Below are positions 11,241-22,890 of a stretch of 64,000 nucleotides of DNA, in pieces. Position numbers and translations under genes: made by a program. The stretch lies in contig JBBDHG010000153.1 of the NCBI GenBank assembly GCA_037951165.1, positions 56,001 through 120,000 on the forward strand, in the 5' to 3' direction. Origin of the DNA: Lophius americanus. Lineage: Eukaryota > Chordata > Actinopteri > Lophiiformes > Lophiidae. Numbering within the stretch: the stretch's first letter is position 1; the number at the start of each line of letters is the position of its first letter. Under the pieces are notes generated by a model. The model made no database searches and was not told the origin of the DNA. It saw only the letters and a list, made by a program, of their open reading frames with translations.

Positions 11241-14200
11241 CCAGCTAACACCCCCAAAAGAAACATTCTGTACAAACAAACAGACAAATGCACAGGAGTG
11301 AATCCATCACCTCCATGTTGGAGGTAATAATGATGATGAAGGTGTGGACAACTGAAAATCAATATAAATAACAAGAGTGCTGGAGTTTGCCCAGGTGTCC
11401 ACTGGGCATCGACAGGTGCTTTTGATTTTGTAATCTATTCTATTTCTATGATATATGATTCATTAAATAAAAGAGTTCTTCCACCTCCTCTCCCATCAGC
11501 CAGACCCAGGTGGTCTACTCCCACTGGAACCAGGTAGGCCCACTTCTGTTTATGTGATGGCCAGATGTTGAATTTCCTTGACTAGGAAAAAGGCCCGGGA
11601 ACTTTTCAGTGAAGCTCTTTCCATTCCCCCTCATTCCCTTATTGAAGAATGGTAAACACTTATCGTCATGGCCCCTCGTAAAAGAAATGGGACCGCCCAT
11701 GTCGGAGCTGAAGGTTGGATCGGCTTCATTCAACCCTCTTATCGATGAGAAAAGCTTTGAAGGCGTATAAAAAAGTACCAGCCAGAAAGGAAAAAACTTT
11801 TCGAACAGTCAATTGGTCTCTGGGACGTATAGATTTTTCCTTGTTCAGCTCAATCCCCGGTTCGCTGAAACATGGCAGCAGATCATTCAGACTTAACCAT
11901 CAGAGTCGTTGCTTATCACAGCAGTACAACCCTGCTGCTCTACCCTCAAAGGGAAAAGTCGGTATCCACTCTGAATATCCACTGAAAGAAGACTTTCTGC
12001 AAAAGCTGAAAGCCTGAAGCCTCCCCATAATTAAAACCTCGTTTGCTGCTGGTAATGGGAACGTAACGTTTTTTGAACTCCAAACACTTTTCAATCGACC
12101 CCATCAGGTCGGCTAACGACTTAACAATAGATTAGTTTGTCCTTACTATTTTCTTTTCCCACTCTAAATCTGATCTGACCCCCGTAGATAACGAAAGGGA
12201 AAATGAGCCTTGGCAGCGACCGTTTGAAAGTTTCCCCCCCCCCCACAATCGGTCCTCTGTCGGAGGTTTAATCATCATCATTTCTGTGGAATCCGCAAGC
12301 TGTTCCAGACGCTTGCTTTTTAAAACTGCTCAAAAAGACATGGTGCCTTTCTGTGAACACTGAGCTGCATTATGCATGAAAAGTAGCAGGAAGTAAGAGC
12401 AGCGGGGAGGGAGGGACTCAGACTTCAGAAAAGATGCCCAACCAGAAAGAAAAGGCTGCGAGTTAATACTCTTTTCCCAATGACATTAGATTATATACAG
12501 GGGGGGGGGCATCTTTCCCTTTGTGAAAGATGTTCGGAAAAGCAACAGCTTTTTTTTTGTATCAAACTACGTAACATCTGATAAAACATTGTGAAAAAAA
12601 ATTCCATCTTTGTCTCTTAGTATTATAACGTAGTAAACGTAAGTGCCTTTACTTGATCTGACAAACAAATGTATCACATTATCAATATAATACATAACGT
12701 ATATCAAACTTGCCTTTCATGTGTTAACTTTAATGACAAATACTACAAGTATGTAGCCGACCTTTGGTCAAGGTGGTAACGGGTGGCATTCTGTTAAGAA
12801 AGGTATATTTCCTGCCTGTTTATATGCAGTAAATTCACACAAGAATCCCTTTGGTACATAAAAATGAATACACAAAGACAGAGGTACCGCCCCTCGGGTC
12901 AGGGGTCGCCCAGTGGACGCAAACACCGGCTGGAACCGGATAAAATGTTCTATCGCTGCTGCAAAGGAGCCAAAATTCACATTTGATTTTAAAAATCCAC
13001 AGCGGCGGTGCTAAAAGTGCCAAATCTAGGGTAAAACATCCATTACTGCGTTACCGCAGCCAACCTTCACACCCACCTTAAGGTGCCTCAACCAGCTGTG
13101 GGCCGGGAGCTTAGAGGCGGTGGAAGTATGAGATGGTGCAAATCTTTTTCTTTTTCAGCGTACTACACCGGCATCGGCTCTAGAGTTGAGCAGCGGCGCG
13201 CCGTCACAGCAGGGAGGGCGGCAGAGATAAGGTAATCTGTGGAGGAGGAAGAGGAGGTGGCTCGTAAACGTCTCGCTGAGCCGTGGGCCGGTGTTTCAAG
13301 AGGCAGTTTCGCTCTAAGATTAAAAGCCCGGAGATTTGATTCTACCCGCACTTGAAGCTTTACACGGTGGCTGTTAGTCACAGCGTGGAAAGTGCGAGCG
13401 TCGCTAGCCCAGCTTGAAGCGCCGGGGATCCCTCTGGATCGGCTGGAAAAACAGATGTGAGGTTATTTTTTTACAGCAGCTCCAACTCTCTGCGCCCAGC
13501 TTAGTGAGGATTCACTTACAATTCAGCTGTCGATAGAATAATGGCCCCACCCACTGTGGCGACCATAGAGAACATCAGGTCGAACCGTCATCGATCTCCA
13601 GGACTGTTAAACAGGCGCCATGAGGTTAGGTGTGAACGTGGGGATGCGGCTTTTTTGAGTTAGACTCCTGACATCTCCACCTCAGGCTCAATGGTTGACT
13701 TTCTATTTCCCTCTAATGCGACTGAACCGGTTTATAATGTGACCCAGTGACAGCTTGTACGTTCTAAGGAGTAAGGGACCGAGGATGGAGCCCCCGGGGG
13801 GGACACCAAAGGTCAAAGGGGCCACAGAGGAGGGAAATGGACCTGGGCTTTTGAGAAAGTTCTATTGGACAAGTAGGATTTTTTTTGGCATATCAAAGCA
13901 GGTGAGTTCTCACTAAACAGAATTATGTAACCTCATACAACCAAAAAAAAATTAAATACGGTTAAGAAAGGTTTTTATGAAAATATGTCTTTCCAAAAGG
14001 CGGAGCTAATCTAATTTAAATGGACTATTTTACACAAATGCACAAAATGATTGGAAAATCTTGCGTCCAAGATATGGAATAAATGAATGTCACACATAAA
14101 TAAAATATATATTATGTTTCCGAATGTCTTTTTTCTTGGTGAAAAACATTAAAGGGGTTAATGTTTTTTTTGTTGTTGTTGTCAGTCATGTGTGATTACA

Positions 14201-14334
14201 GGGAACATCGTCCACCATGAAACTGTAGAAATTGTTACATCTTACAAACAAAAGATCTCTTTTAACAGTATTTCCATTTCTAGCTCCTCGTTTACTGATG
14301 GTGTTTTGTTCTGCTTCTTTTTTTTTTTTCCCCC
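11241..14334. other. Unassigned non-coding DNA
   Basis: 3.1 kb with no recognisable gene. Contains short homopolymers (C at about 12233-12244, G at about 12501-12510). The text at 13770-13860 ('gaggatggagcccccggg') resembles a phrase found in fish repeats, but I cannot place it. Open frames at 11715-12017 and 13163-13381 have no known domain. Confidence 0.45.
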
Positions 14335-14405
14335 GGTGTGACTCTCATTTGTGTTTGAGTTGCTTGCTTAATTGCCCCTGCTGGGACAAATAAAGTTCTT
14401 TGCGA
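14335..14405 (+). mobile_element. LINE-type 3' tail
   Basis: 'ttaattgcccctgctgggac' followed by 'aaataaagttcttt' matches the final bases of teleost L2/CR1-group LINEs, in which a pyrimidine-rich tract precedes a 'gggacaaataaagt' end. Body not recognisable. Confidence 0.5.
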
Positions 14406-15171
14406 TCAACCCTCCGCTCACAGTAAGTGGAGTGGAGTTGACAAAGAGGATGGAATCCAGATGCAGGAACCGGAGCGGCTGAAAGATTGACAGCCGGAGT
14501 GTGACACTCAAATTGAGACGGGTCAGCTGATCAGCTGATCAGCTGGACGCCTGCCGTTGTATTTCAACTATTGCATTATACTATGCACATTCATTATTTT
14601 GCTTATTTTAGGATTTTGTAATAGCTCTGTTTTCATTCAGACACGGCATAAATTGGTTTGGCTCAGAACAAAATAACTCGGGCTTCTCATTATTTCTTTT
14701 TGATTGCTCGCTCCCCACTGATGGATTTCTCATCTCTGGGATGCGAGTAGTAACGTCTCATAGCGAGTTGATTGTTGGGGGGGGGGGTTTTTCTTTGTTT
14801 TTTCCGCTTCAAGAATATGATTTGACAAAGTCTTCGTTTCTGTTTGATTTTTCATTTCTATAAAGTAAATTAAGACCTCGTGGTAACGAGATGTGTTTTG
14901 GAGTGATGCCTTTGAAATCACTACCGATCTCGGTAGTGATAATCTATACTCATCCTTTGAGGCCGAACACACTAACAATGTGTCTTTTATAGTTTTAGCC
15001 TTCTTTCTTCGAACTATACCCCGATACATGTTAAATTAAGACTAACTGTTACGTATGTGGAGGTCTTAAATCTAAACCAGCGTCCCTATTATGAAACTAA
15101 GAATAGTAATATTAAATGTAGCTGATATTACGTTTATATTTATGGCAATGAAAGCTACGTTTGACCAATAT
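14406..15171. other. Unassigned non-coding DNA
   Basis: No gene. Holds a small direct repeat of 'cagctgat' at 14525-14545, a G run at about 14777-14787, and the palindrome listed separately. Confidence 0.45.
14917..14940. repeat. Perfect short inverted repeat
   Basis: ATCACTACCGA and its exact reverse complement TCGGTAGTGAT separated by two bases. An 11-bp-arm palindrome in otherwise ordinary sequence. No run of T follows, and this is a eukaryotic context, so it is not called a terminator. Confidence 0.7.
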
Positions 15172-15450
15172 GCACGATAGATCTCCTCAAGTCCATTCAT
15201 ATTCACCAAATTAGGCTAAATGTGACCAACGTTTGTGAAGTTATGGCCCGAAATCTTTTGACAATAAAGCCCCCCTCTAGTGTCGGAAATATACAACCGA
15301 CCTTTCCCAAAACCAATCAAGTTCTTCCTCACACTAAGGTCTATGTGGATATAGAATTTGAAATTGAGCCATGAAATAGTCTCTGTGTTATCGCGTAAAC
15401 GCGAAGGACCTCAAGCGTTGATGACGATTTCATTAAAAAACCCTGAGTTG
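15172..15450 (-). repeat. Modular repeat A, 5' single-module copy
   Basis: Minus-strand reading from 15450: head 'aatgaaatcgtcatcaacgc', 'cgcgataacaca', 'tagaccttagtgtgaggaag', 'acactagagggg', 'aatttggtgaatatgaatgg' and 'gaggagatctatc'. It stops inside the first module; the terminal block is absent. Matches the copy at 31051 across its first third. Confidence 0.8.
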
Positions 15451-17775
15451 ATTCTGAGACACAGAACTTCCTGATGTTAGTAAAACATAGATAAAAATTG
15501 GATTTATCAGCTTATTTTAAGATGCTTTTATCTGAATCTCACCTCTTATTTTTAGAAATCTTCTTACCAAGAAAATACAATTTATCCTTTCGACAGATTT
15601 TTTTTTTTTTTACTAATTACAAGCTAATAAGTAAAACTACGGAGGCACCTAGTGTCAGCTGAGAAAAAAAGAAAAGTTTCTAAACAGATATATAGTTATA
15701 GTATCTTTTTCTCTCAAATTACCCTAGGGGGGCTTTTTTTTTTAACTTATATTTCTAGGGGAATTCTTTCCAGTGTTTCCATAACCGCTTATCCAATATA
15801 ATCAAATTGTCTTCCATTGAGCATCAGTCTGCCAGTCTCTACTGGATGACTGGGTCAGGTTCTCTGTCTGTACTGACTGGTTCCTAAAGTAGTGGTAGTA
15901 GCAGAACCCCCCCCTCCTCCCTCTCTACCTGCTGTTCTACATGGTGGGCTGATCTATGTTCGACCTTTCGGGCTTTTTCAGAATAGCGTTTAGCTACATT
16001 TATCCTGTCGCCTCAAGCCTGTCCGGCGTCGGTCCGTTTGGATGAGCTCCAACCGACATTTATGGACTCCACTGATTTGTTACGGTTATTGCAGTCAGGT
16101 GTTGGACTTTATTTCCCCACACTTTTATTAGCATGTTTTATAGATCGGGCCTCAGGAGAGTGAAGACAGCCGACAACCACAACAACAACATAATCAAACA
16201 AACACACGGAGTGAGAATGAATGGAAACACAGGAAAACACAAAAGGAATCCACCGCAGGAGCGACTATGACTGAGACGCCTTTGTTGTCATTCATTTTCA
16301 AGCCTCCCTGGTCGCCGGAACAAAAGACGGTCATTACGCGTTTCTGCAAACCAATGCATTTTATAGATGTCGTATTAACATTTCAGCAAAACGGGTCGCT
16401 ACACCTTCCGGTTGCCTTTATATAAGCTGTCGTTTCTAATCAGAGGTGAAGAGGGATGTCGGTGTCTTCACCGATATTTGAAACATTATCTGCCATCAGA
16501 TTTAACTAGATACAAACATATTTCCTTTCAGTTATAACAAATGAGTTGAGTTTTGATACTTCACCAAACCAACCAGCAAATAGAGGTAGGTAGTGATGGG
16601 AGTTTGTTTAAAGTGGCTGGTCACTTTGTGGGGGTCTTAGTCCGGAGTTAATTGGGACCAAGGGGTCGTGGTTCTTGCCTTCTTCAGCTTGGAGGACGAA
16701 GTAAAGGCTCTACTGAGCTTTCCTCGCCAGAGATGTAGTGTTGGTCGTCCAGATAGGCATTTAGTCATGGGTCAGCAAAGGGGGGCGGGCCTAAGCATGC
16801 ATTCTAGGGGGACCCCCTTACTGGGAATGATGGCGCTTGAGGTGATTTTGCTGACGGATATAAAAGTATCAGGCCATACTTCCAATCCCACAAGACCCAA
16901 ACGATTATCCACACCCGCCAGGACAAACCCAGAGGCCCTACTTCCATGTCTGAACCGTCTGACCTGCTGGTGGATGTGGCTGGTTGTCGGTTCGTCAGGT
17001 AGGGAGAGATATTGCCTTGAGCATCCACCCACCTGTAGGGGCGCAGGTAGGTGGTGTCGGTACAACATCTCCATGGACGTCAGCATCCAAGGTTTCCAAT
17101 CATAAAATTGGATTGCAATGAGGTGATGACTCACTTTACCTTTTTGCGGGGTAGTTTAATGAGCGCCATTGATCAAACTCTCTTTTATTTAGCGTGATGT
17201 ATTCCAATAACGCACGTCTGTGATAAAACAACTTCGCTTGAACAAACGTCTTCGCCGCGAGATGAAACCTCTGTAAATTTAACAACCCGGTGGATTACTC
17301 ACCCGCTATTGTTATTTGCCGCTGAAGGACTTCCTCATTGTGACGGAAAGTTTAATAAAAGCACCAAGGCTCTGGCATTGAATCCCGTCCATGACACCGT
17401 AAAGAATTCCCACCACAACGGCGTTTGAATTATGTACATGCTCTTGATTTTAAACAGCGCTCTTTATAACTCTCGCTGCACGCCGGTGATAGACTCGCCC
17501 CACCGTGGAACAAACCCCTCCTGATGGGAGCCGGGGAGAAGACGAGTGCAGTCGACTCCCGAGGGACGGGCGGTGCACCAGCCTTCCACCAACCGCTAGC
17601 TTGCAGACAGATAGCTAATTTTGGGCAAGGATTTGTGGAATGATGTGTGCGAGGATGACGAGGTGTTTGACCCTTTTCCCTCCTGCTGGCTGGAGTGGAG
17701 GAGGTATACATCATAACGCTGCTCCTCGACCCGCAGGGAATACAGGCTCTTGAAATACTCGCTCATCGCTTGAAA

Positions 17776-17779
<4 letters not shown>
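15451..17779. other. Unassigned non-coding DNA
   Basis: 2.3 kb without a recognised gene. Frames at 16668-17105 (+) and 16772-17134 (-) are the longest but overlap in antisense and lack any motif I know. T and A runs at 15598-15611 and 15734-15742. Confidence 0.45.
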
Positions 17780-17817
<38 letters not shown>

Positions 17818-17823
17818 GTGTGT
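17780..17823. repeat. (GT)n microsatellite
   Basis: About 21 GT units with one GC interruption. Overlapping reading frames of poly Val-Cys or Thr-His are artefacts. Confidence 0.95.
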
Positions 17824-18349
17824 ATGCACCAAGGGAATGTGATTTTTCCTGTGTCCTTGTGTGCATGTCCTTTGGTGTGAGTCTGTAGCAGCATCACGGA
17901 ATACAAATGGCAGCTATCATTTTACCTACCTCCGGGCTGCACCCTCTACCTTCCCATGAACTGACGTGCAGCTTATTTTTAACACACAAAGGGATCAACA
18001 CTTCTTCTGCCACAGGGGGAGTCACTGGGAGGGGGGGGCATGAAGCACATTCCCCCAATTTCCTCTGCTGCGTCCCCCAAATCTATCTCTGCTAAATGAC
18101 TAGGGACGATCTTGAGGAGAGGCCGCGGGATAAATAAGTCACTTGTCCTCATTTTCTACCTCATCCTTTCCCTCACATGTGCAGGCAGAGCTCGGAGGAA
18201 TTCTCCTCCCTCGCTTTGCCATGTGACGCTATCACCCTTTATCTCTCTGCGTCCTCCAGAGGGGGCGCCATCGCACGGTGGGAGCTCAGTCAAAATAAAC
18301 ACCTGAGGATTGTTGAAGTGTCTGAGGGGCAGCGGCCGCAGGTGGTAGT
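17824..18349. other. Unassigned non-coding DNA
   Basis: Nothing recognised. Confidence 0.45.
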
Positions 18350-18373
18350 GGGGGGGGGGGGGGGGGGGGGGGG
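18350..18373 (+). repeat. G homopolymer, 24 bases
   Basis: Uninterrupted G run on the plus strand, one of six of 13 bases or more in the window, all on this strand. Length in the assembly may be unreliable. Confidence 0.9.
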
Positions 18374-19224
18374 CTCACAGGGGGCTGCAGAGATAAGCTG
18401 ATTCTCATGTATCTTTAAGCTTGACAGGTACAGTCATCTTATTTGACCAATTCTATCATCAACTATGAAGGATTAGAGCCGTGCAGACGAGGCAGCAAAA
18501 AGTTGCCTGGGGAGAAAGTTAATTGGGATGTGATGGAAATCTGGGAGTAAGTCATATCCTAGCATTCACTTTAAATGTGAGGAAGCGATGTGCCCTTCGT
18601 TTCATCACAACTTTCGGTTCCAGACTAAAAATTCTCACCAAATATTTGATGAAGTTTTTTTGCCTGCGGACATTCATAGTCCCGTCAGGATTACAAATAT
18701 GAACCTTTGCCATCTACCACGTCTCCCTCTTGCACCACGGCAGAACACAATATTGATTTGGACATCCTCTCGCTCCCTCGGAGGTGTTCGTCTGGTTGGG
18801 TCCTGCCCTCTCCTGACTATAGCGGGCTCGATATCGGGGGGGCTGGGCAGGGTGCCTGGGTTTCAGGTACGTTGGCCCTACTTATGATTCTGGGCAGTCA
18901 ACCTCTGTCCGGGCCGGGCGTAGTCCTGAACCTGCTGTCTCCTGTTCCCCAGCAGGTTGGGTTATGGCGGTGGGTGTCCCTCTACGATCCCCTGTGGGGG
19001 CGTTAACCATACCTCTTGGGGGTGAGTATCGGGGGGCTCTGTTATCTCTGTTGCATGGCCAGCTCAGCCGGGGTTCTAGGGGGGTTTCATGTATGTGGAG
19101 TCATGGGGCTCTGGGTGTTGCTCACATTTTGGGGGCTGCAGGTGTCTGGTAACACCGGGGGTCTCCCTTCTCCTGTCCTTCAGTGGGTCTGCTGTTGGCC
19201 GTAGGTGGAGTGATTCTGGCTAAG
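18374..19224. other. Unassigned DNA with a G/T-skewed block
   Basis: From about 18770 to 19215 the plus strand is unusually rich in G and T with many GGGG steps and short recurrent phrases such as 'gggggctctg', 'gtgttgctcac' and 'ctcctgt'. I cannot assign it to a family and see no clear period. Confidence 0.4.
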
Positions 19225-19510
19225 GTCGGGTGGATATATCTGACACTAGGGGGAGTTTATCTCCCGTTTTGCGGACATCATTTCTCAACCGTCTGACTTG
19301 GTACAAATTTGGGGCATATGGATGGAATCGGGGAAATCTATATATTATAAATGATGTTTTACTGTAAAAGTACATATTTTACTCACTAGCGGGAGCTTTT
19401 TACATAAAAATACTGTGACCGTAACTTTACATTTCATGCGAGGAGTTCAATCATGGGGACTGCTTGTACAACGCAGGGGATTGGGGACCTTTTTGGTGAT
19501 ATACACATAG
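19225..19510 (+). repeat. Modular repeat A, 3' half
   Basis: 'gacactagggggagtttatc', 'atttctcaaccgtctgac', 'acaaatttggggcatatgga', 'actcactagcgggagctttt', then terminal 'acaacgcaggggattgggga'. The last hairpin is missing: the sequence passes from 'gatatacac' straight to 'ataggtccag'. Starts mid-module. Confidence 0.8.
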
Positions 19511-19936
19511 GTCCAGGTCTTCCAGGGTTGTTTAAAGAACCCTATCGTTACATCCTCCGTTGTTTTATTTAATGAAAGTGTGATTTCACTAAATCCTTTG
19601 GGAGAAGCAGACGTGCGGACGATTGTGTGTTTGTAACATGTAGGAACAGTTTTGTAAAGTTAACTTCTTCCGTGTTCTCCGCTAAGCACCAAAAGTCAAG
19701 GTTACAAAACCCCCCCCCACACTTCAACCTGTTATTTTTCGCAGGACTCTATGTCCCGGTTCCCCTCGGCGACCTCCTGCTGGAATACGTCTGTCCGGAC
19801 TTTTAATGACTCAGGTTCCGGTCGGGTTGAATATAATAAGTGGGGCAGCTCATAAATGAATGCCACATATTGAGCTGGACGTCTCAGCGTTAACTGAGGT
19901 GTGAGATTTACAGGGAATGAGTGCAGCGCCCATCGT
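19511..19936. other. Unassigned non-coding DNA
   Basis: Nothing recognised between repeat A and the Tc1-type left end. Confidence 0.45.
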
Positions 19937-20687
19937 ACACCGATCAGCCATAACATTAAAACCACCAGCATCATATTTTGTAGTTTTTGTTTTGTGTGTG
20001 GCCAGAACAGCTCTGCTATAAAGTGTGTGTTCTGACACTTACAAAATTCTTCTTTTTTGATCATTTGAGGAATTTCCTCATGGAGTATAAGTTGTATTGC
20101 TTAAAAATACGCGTTTAGTAGAGATAAGATCCCAGCATGCACGTGTGTTAGTCTCATCCAGGGAACATGCCACTCAGATCGAGTAGAACCTTGATATGCT
20201 TACAATGTCAAGGCCAATCTACCAGGTCCAGTTATCTTGTGTCCTTCAGACAAAACGGTGCAGACATCATTTGCCAGGCATGACATAAGGAAAGAATTCA
20301 GAAACATGTGGGGCAGACAGAATATATCAGAACCGGAATGAGCTTTTTCAGCTATTTGTGCTCCAACATAATTATCTCTTCTATTCCCGGAGGTGCCTTG
20401 ACCCAAACCTCTAGCCATCAACATTTTGCATTTAAAAAACACTTCCGTATTGAGCAGTGTTAGTTTCGGTACTCATCGAGTCGGATCCAGATCTGGACGT
20501 ACCAAACTAGCGTGAGGTCGTTTCCAGCGCTGATGTCGCCACGTGAACACTTTCATTAAATCTCTATGGGGGATTTTTAATATCACCTGTTGAGATGATG
20601 CATCTATTCTGTTGAGATGATGCATCAGGCCATTTTTAAAAGAAAACATTTCTGCAGATTGTTATAATGTCGTACAGTACATTAAAT

Positions 20688-20688
<1 letters not shown>

Positions 20689-20718
<30 letters not shown>
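20689..20718. repeat. (TTA)n microsatellite
   Basis: Ten TTA/TAT units, within the Tc1-type element and close to the 3' side of the inserted RTE fragment. Confidence 0.9.
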
Positions 20719-20803
20719 GCTGTAAATTGCAATGTGACGCTAAAGAGAATCTGTCCATTACCAAGAATGTTCTGTACATATAAAAGAACAGAGCAAAGCA
20801 TCT

Positions 20804-20938
20804 GCACGTCCTCTCTCCCCACATCCAGAAACCTCCTCTTTGTTCTTCCTCCTTTTTTCTCCTGCCTGTCGGCTCCACATCCAGCATCCTTCTGCCAATA
20901 GATCCACTGTCCCTCCTTTTCAGGTGAAACAATCTCAA
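20804..20938 (-). mobile_element. RTE-clade LINE C-terminal fragment
   Basis: The minus-strand reading gives RRDSGSIGRRMLDVEPTGRR, then a KEEEQRGGFWMWGERTC stretch one frame off the GRPKRRFLDV...REDMQ found at 10300. This is the conserved C-terminal part of RTE-type LINE ORFs. It lies inside the Tc1-type element and so probably inserted after it. No catalytic residues; dead. Confidence 0.8.
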
Positions 20939-21197
20939 TCTGATCTCTCCTGATCTGCAGTGGTTTATAAACCTACTACATGTGATCTAAGGAAGGACAA
21001 CTGGTGGACTGTGCACTGGTGGAGAGAAGACTGGCTGATGTTGTCGGATCCCACGGTAGATCCTTTTGCACAAATGACTGAATAAGCTAATATTGGTTCT
21101 GAGAGGAAGGTGTCAGAACTCTCAGTCTGCATCGTAAAGCAATTTTGGGGCCCACACAATATAAGGCAGGTAGTTTTAATGTTATGGCTGGTTTGTG

Positions 21198-22639
21198 AAT
21201 GATTCATATCCATTGAACACTATTTTGTACACAAATATTCTTTCATCCCTACAATTTAAAATGATGACCATTTGTGCTGAATGATGCAGAAAAATGAAGA
21301 ATTTAACTATTCAAACCCGGTATACGAATCGGTACAGTACCGGAAAACCGTTTCCGAGCCGGAGTATTTCACTGCATCCTCGAAACCGAGACGTGTTTCC
21401 ACCACGTCACATGATCGATTAGTTTGACGTGTGGTCACGGACGGCGGGAGCACAAGCCGACTGACATTCCGGGATAATTCTTAGGAGCCTCTTTGAGAAA
21501 TGTCAATGAAAATGTCAACGTTAGTGATTATTTCAATAAAGTATTGAAAGGTTTGACTTTCTCTTCACTTTCTACCTGTCATCCTTGGAATTGTTTACAA
21601 GACCATAAATTGGACCAACCCTAAACCTCTTTGAAGACAAACATAACAGGAATTTTTTCCTTTTTTTTTCTCTACAAGCAGAGTAAATTATAGTCTAGTG
21701 GTCGTTGCTATAGCGATGGGTGACTGAGTCACTCTTTGTCACGATCTGCCAAGGCACTCAAATCACCAACCGATGTAATTGTCGACCGAGGGGAGCGGGG
21801 GCACAAATTTCCACCTTGAAGAAAATCTGAATGGACCAGGAGGTTCTCATCGGTTCAGGTATCATCGTCTGAAAGAGCTTTAAGGATTTTAAAGACGCAG
21901 GAGTGACTCTAAACGCGGGAGGAGAAGGGCAACCTACACAAAGATGGAACGACTCCGTCCAAGGTGAGAAAACATTCCGTGTGCAGAGAAGAAAATAAAT
22001 CCTCATCGAAAGCTGAAAAAAAAGGCCATTGAGAACTTTTTTCCAGGTTAAGGCGACTCCTCGAGGCAACTTTTCCGTCTGAAAGTGACTAAAAGCACGT
22101 TGATTACAATCATTCCGTCATCAGAGAGGTTTGCTAATCAGGCTCCGAGGTGGAAACCTTCATCACCGGCAGCAGCTTCTAATGAGCCAGAGGTTCCACA
22201 GAAGACTGCTGGATGAAGACGAGGTGGCGCAGATGCTGAAATAACTTACTTTGTCCAGTTAGAAAAAAAATAGAAAAGACTATGAGAATTTCTTTGTATA
22301 GGAAAGAGAGCGGCGAAGAAATAAGTGATTGGAAAAAAAAGGTTGTTGATCCGTCAGGTCAAAGGTTAACCCACTTATTCTTCCATCTTTATTATGAGCG
22401 ATTTATTTATTTATTAGCGTCAAACAAAGACAACCTGAGTAAACATGGAAAAAAAGTGAGAAAAAAAAAAGTATTTGCCCTTTAGACAGTAAATCTTACA
22501 AGAAAAAGGCCAGCCTCTAAATAATAATAATAAAAGTAATACATTTTATTCAAGGTAGTAGCAGATAAAAAGCAATGATAAAAAAATTTAAATAAAAAAA
22601 TTGTATAAAATTATTAGCAAAAAAGCAGCAAGTTTATTA
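21198..22639. other. Unassigned non-coding DNA
   Basis: No gene seen. 22260-22680 is A-rich. The frame at 21758-22069 (-) shows no motif. Confidence 0.45.
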
Positions 22640-22765
22640 AAAGAAAATTAAAAGAATTCTGCTAAAAAGGAAAGTTTTAAGTCCTTTTTTAAAAGTCTCG
22701 GTTGCCTGTGGAGCCCCCAGACCTGCTGGGGGGGCATTCCACAGATGAGGGGAAAGTCCAGTGTT
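22640..22765 (-). mobile_element. LINE 3' coding end relic (CR1/L2-like)
   Basis: Minus-strand reading: 'cccctcatctgtggaatgcc' ... 'gggggctccacaggc' ... 'ttttaaaaaaggacttaaaa' 'ctttcctttttagcagaat'. This parallels 58560-58745, where it encodes APRLWNALP...FKKGLETFLF, the C-terminal end of a fish non-LTR retrotransposon ORF. Decayed and 5' truncated. Confidence 0.8.
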
Positions 22766-22789
22766 AGGGGGAGGTGGTTAAAATCCACA

Positions 22790-22890
22790 GACAAGTCCAA
22801 CAAACTCTCATTATCTCTCAAATACTCTGTAGCCGCTCATCTCCTGCGCTTCAGTGCCACTGTTCAGCCCACTGAGCCCCAACATTCCAC
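22790..22890 (+). repeat. Repeat C copy
   Basis: Shares 'ctctcaaatactctg', 'gccgctcatctcc' and 'cagcccactgagcccc' with 11092-11240. Directly beside the minus-strand LINE end. Confidence 0.55.

Larger units (their letters stand above)
19937..21197 (+). mobile_element. Tc1/mariner-type element bounded by inverted termini, decayed
   Basis: Left end 19937-19966 contains 'gatcagccataacattaaaa'; right end 21169-21197 contains its inverse 'ttttaatgttatggctg'. The 1.26 kb span suits a Tc1-type element. Text at 20985-21165 follows the order known in fish Tc1 copies (SKEGQL, GSHGRSF-like, then 'ggggcccacacaatataagg' before the right end), but stops and gaps abolish coding. An RTE fragment on the other strand (20804-20938) and a (TTA)n run sit inside, so part of the length is later insertion and part of the original has been lost. 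Confidence 0.75.

Noticed and set aside
13770..13860. 'gaggatggagcccccggg' stretch as a known fish repeat
   Set aside because: It recalls text seen in fish repeats but I could not recover a consistent longer match.
14525..14545. 'cagctgat' direct repeats as a regulatory cluster
   Set aside because: Only about two and a half units; too short to separate from simple-sequence slippage.
16668..17134. Overlapping 145- and 120-codon frames as a gene or gene pair
   Set aside because: Antisense overlap and no recognisable motif; no splice or promoter support.
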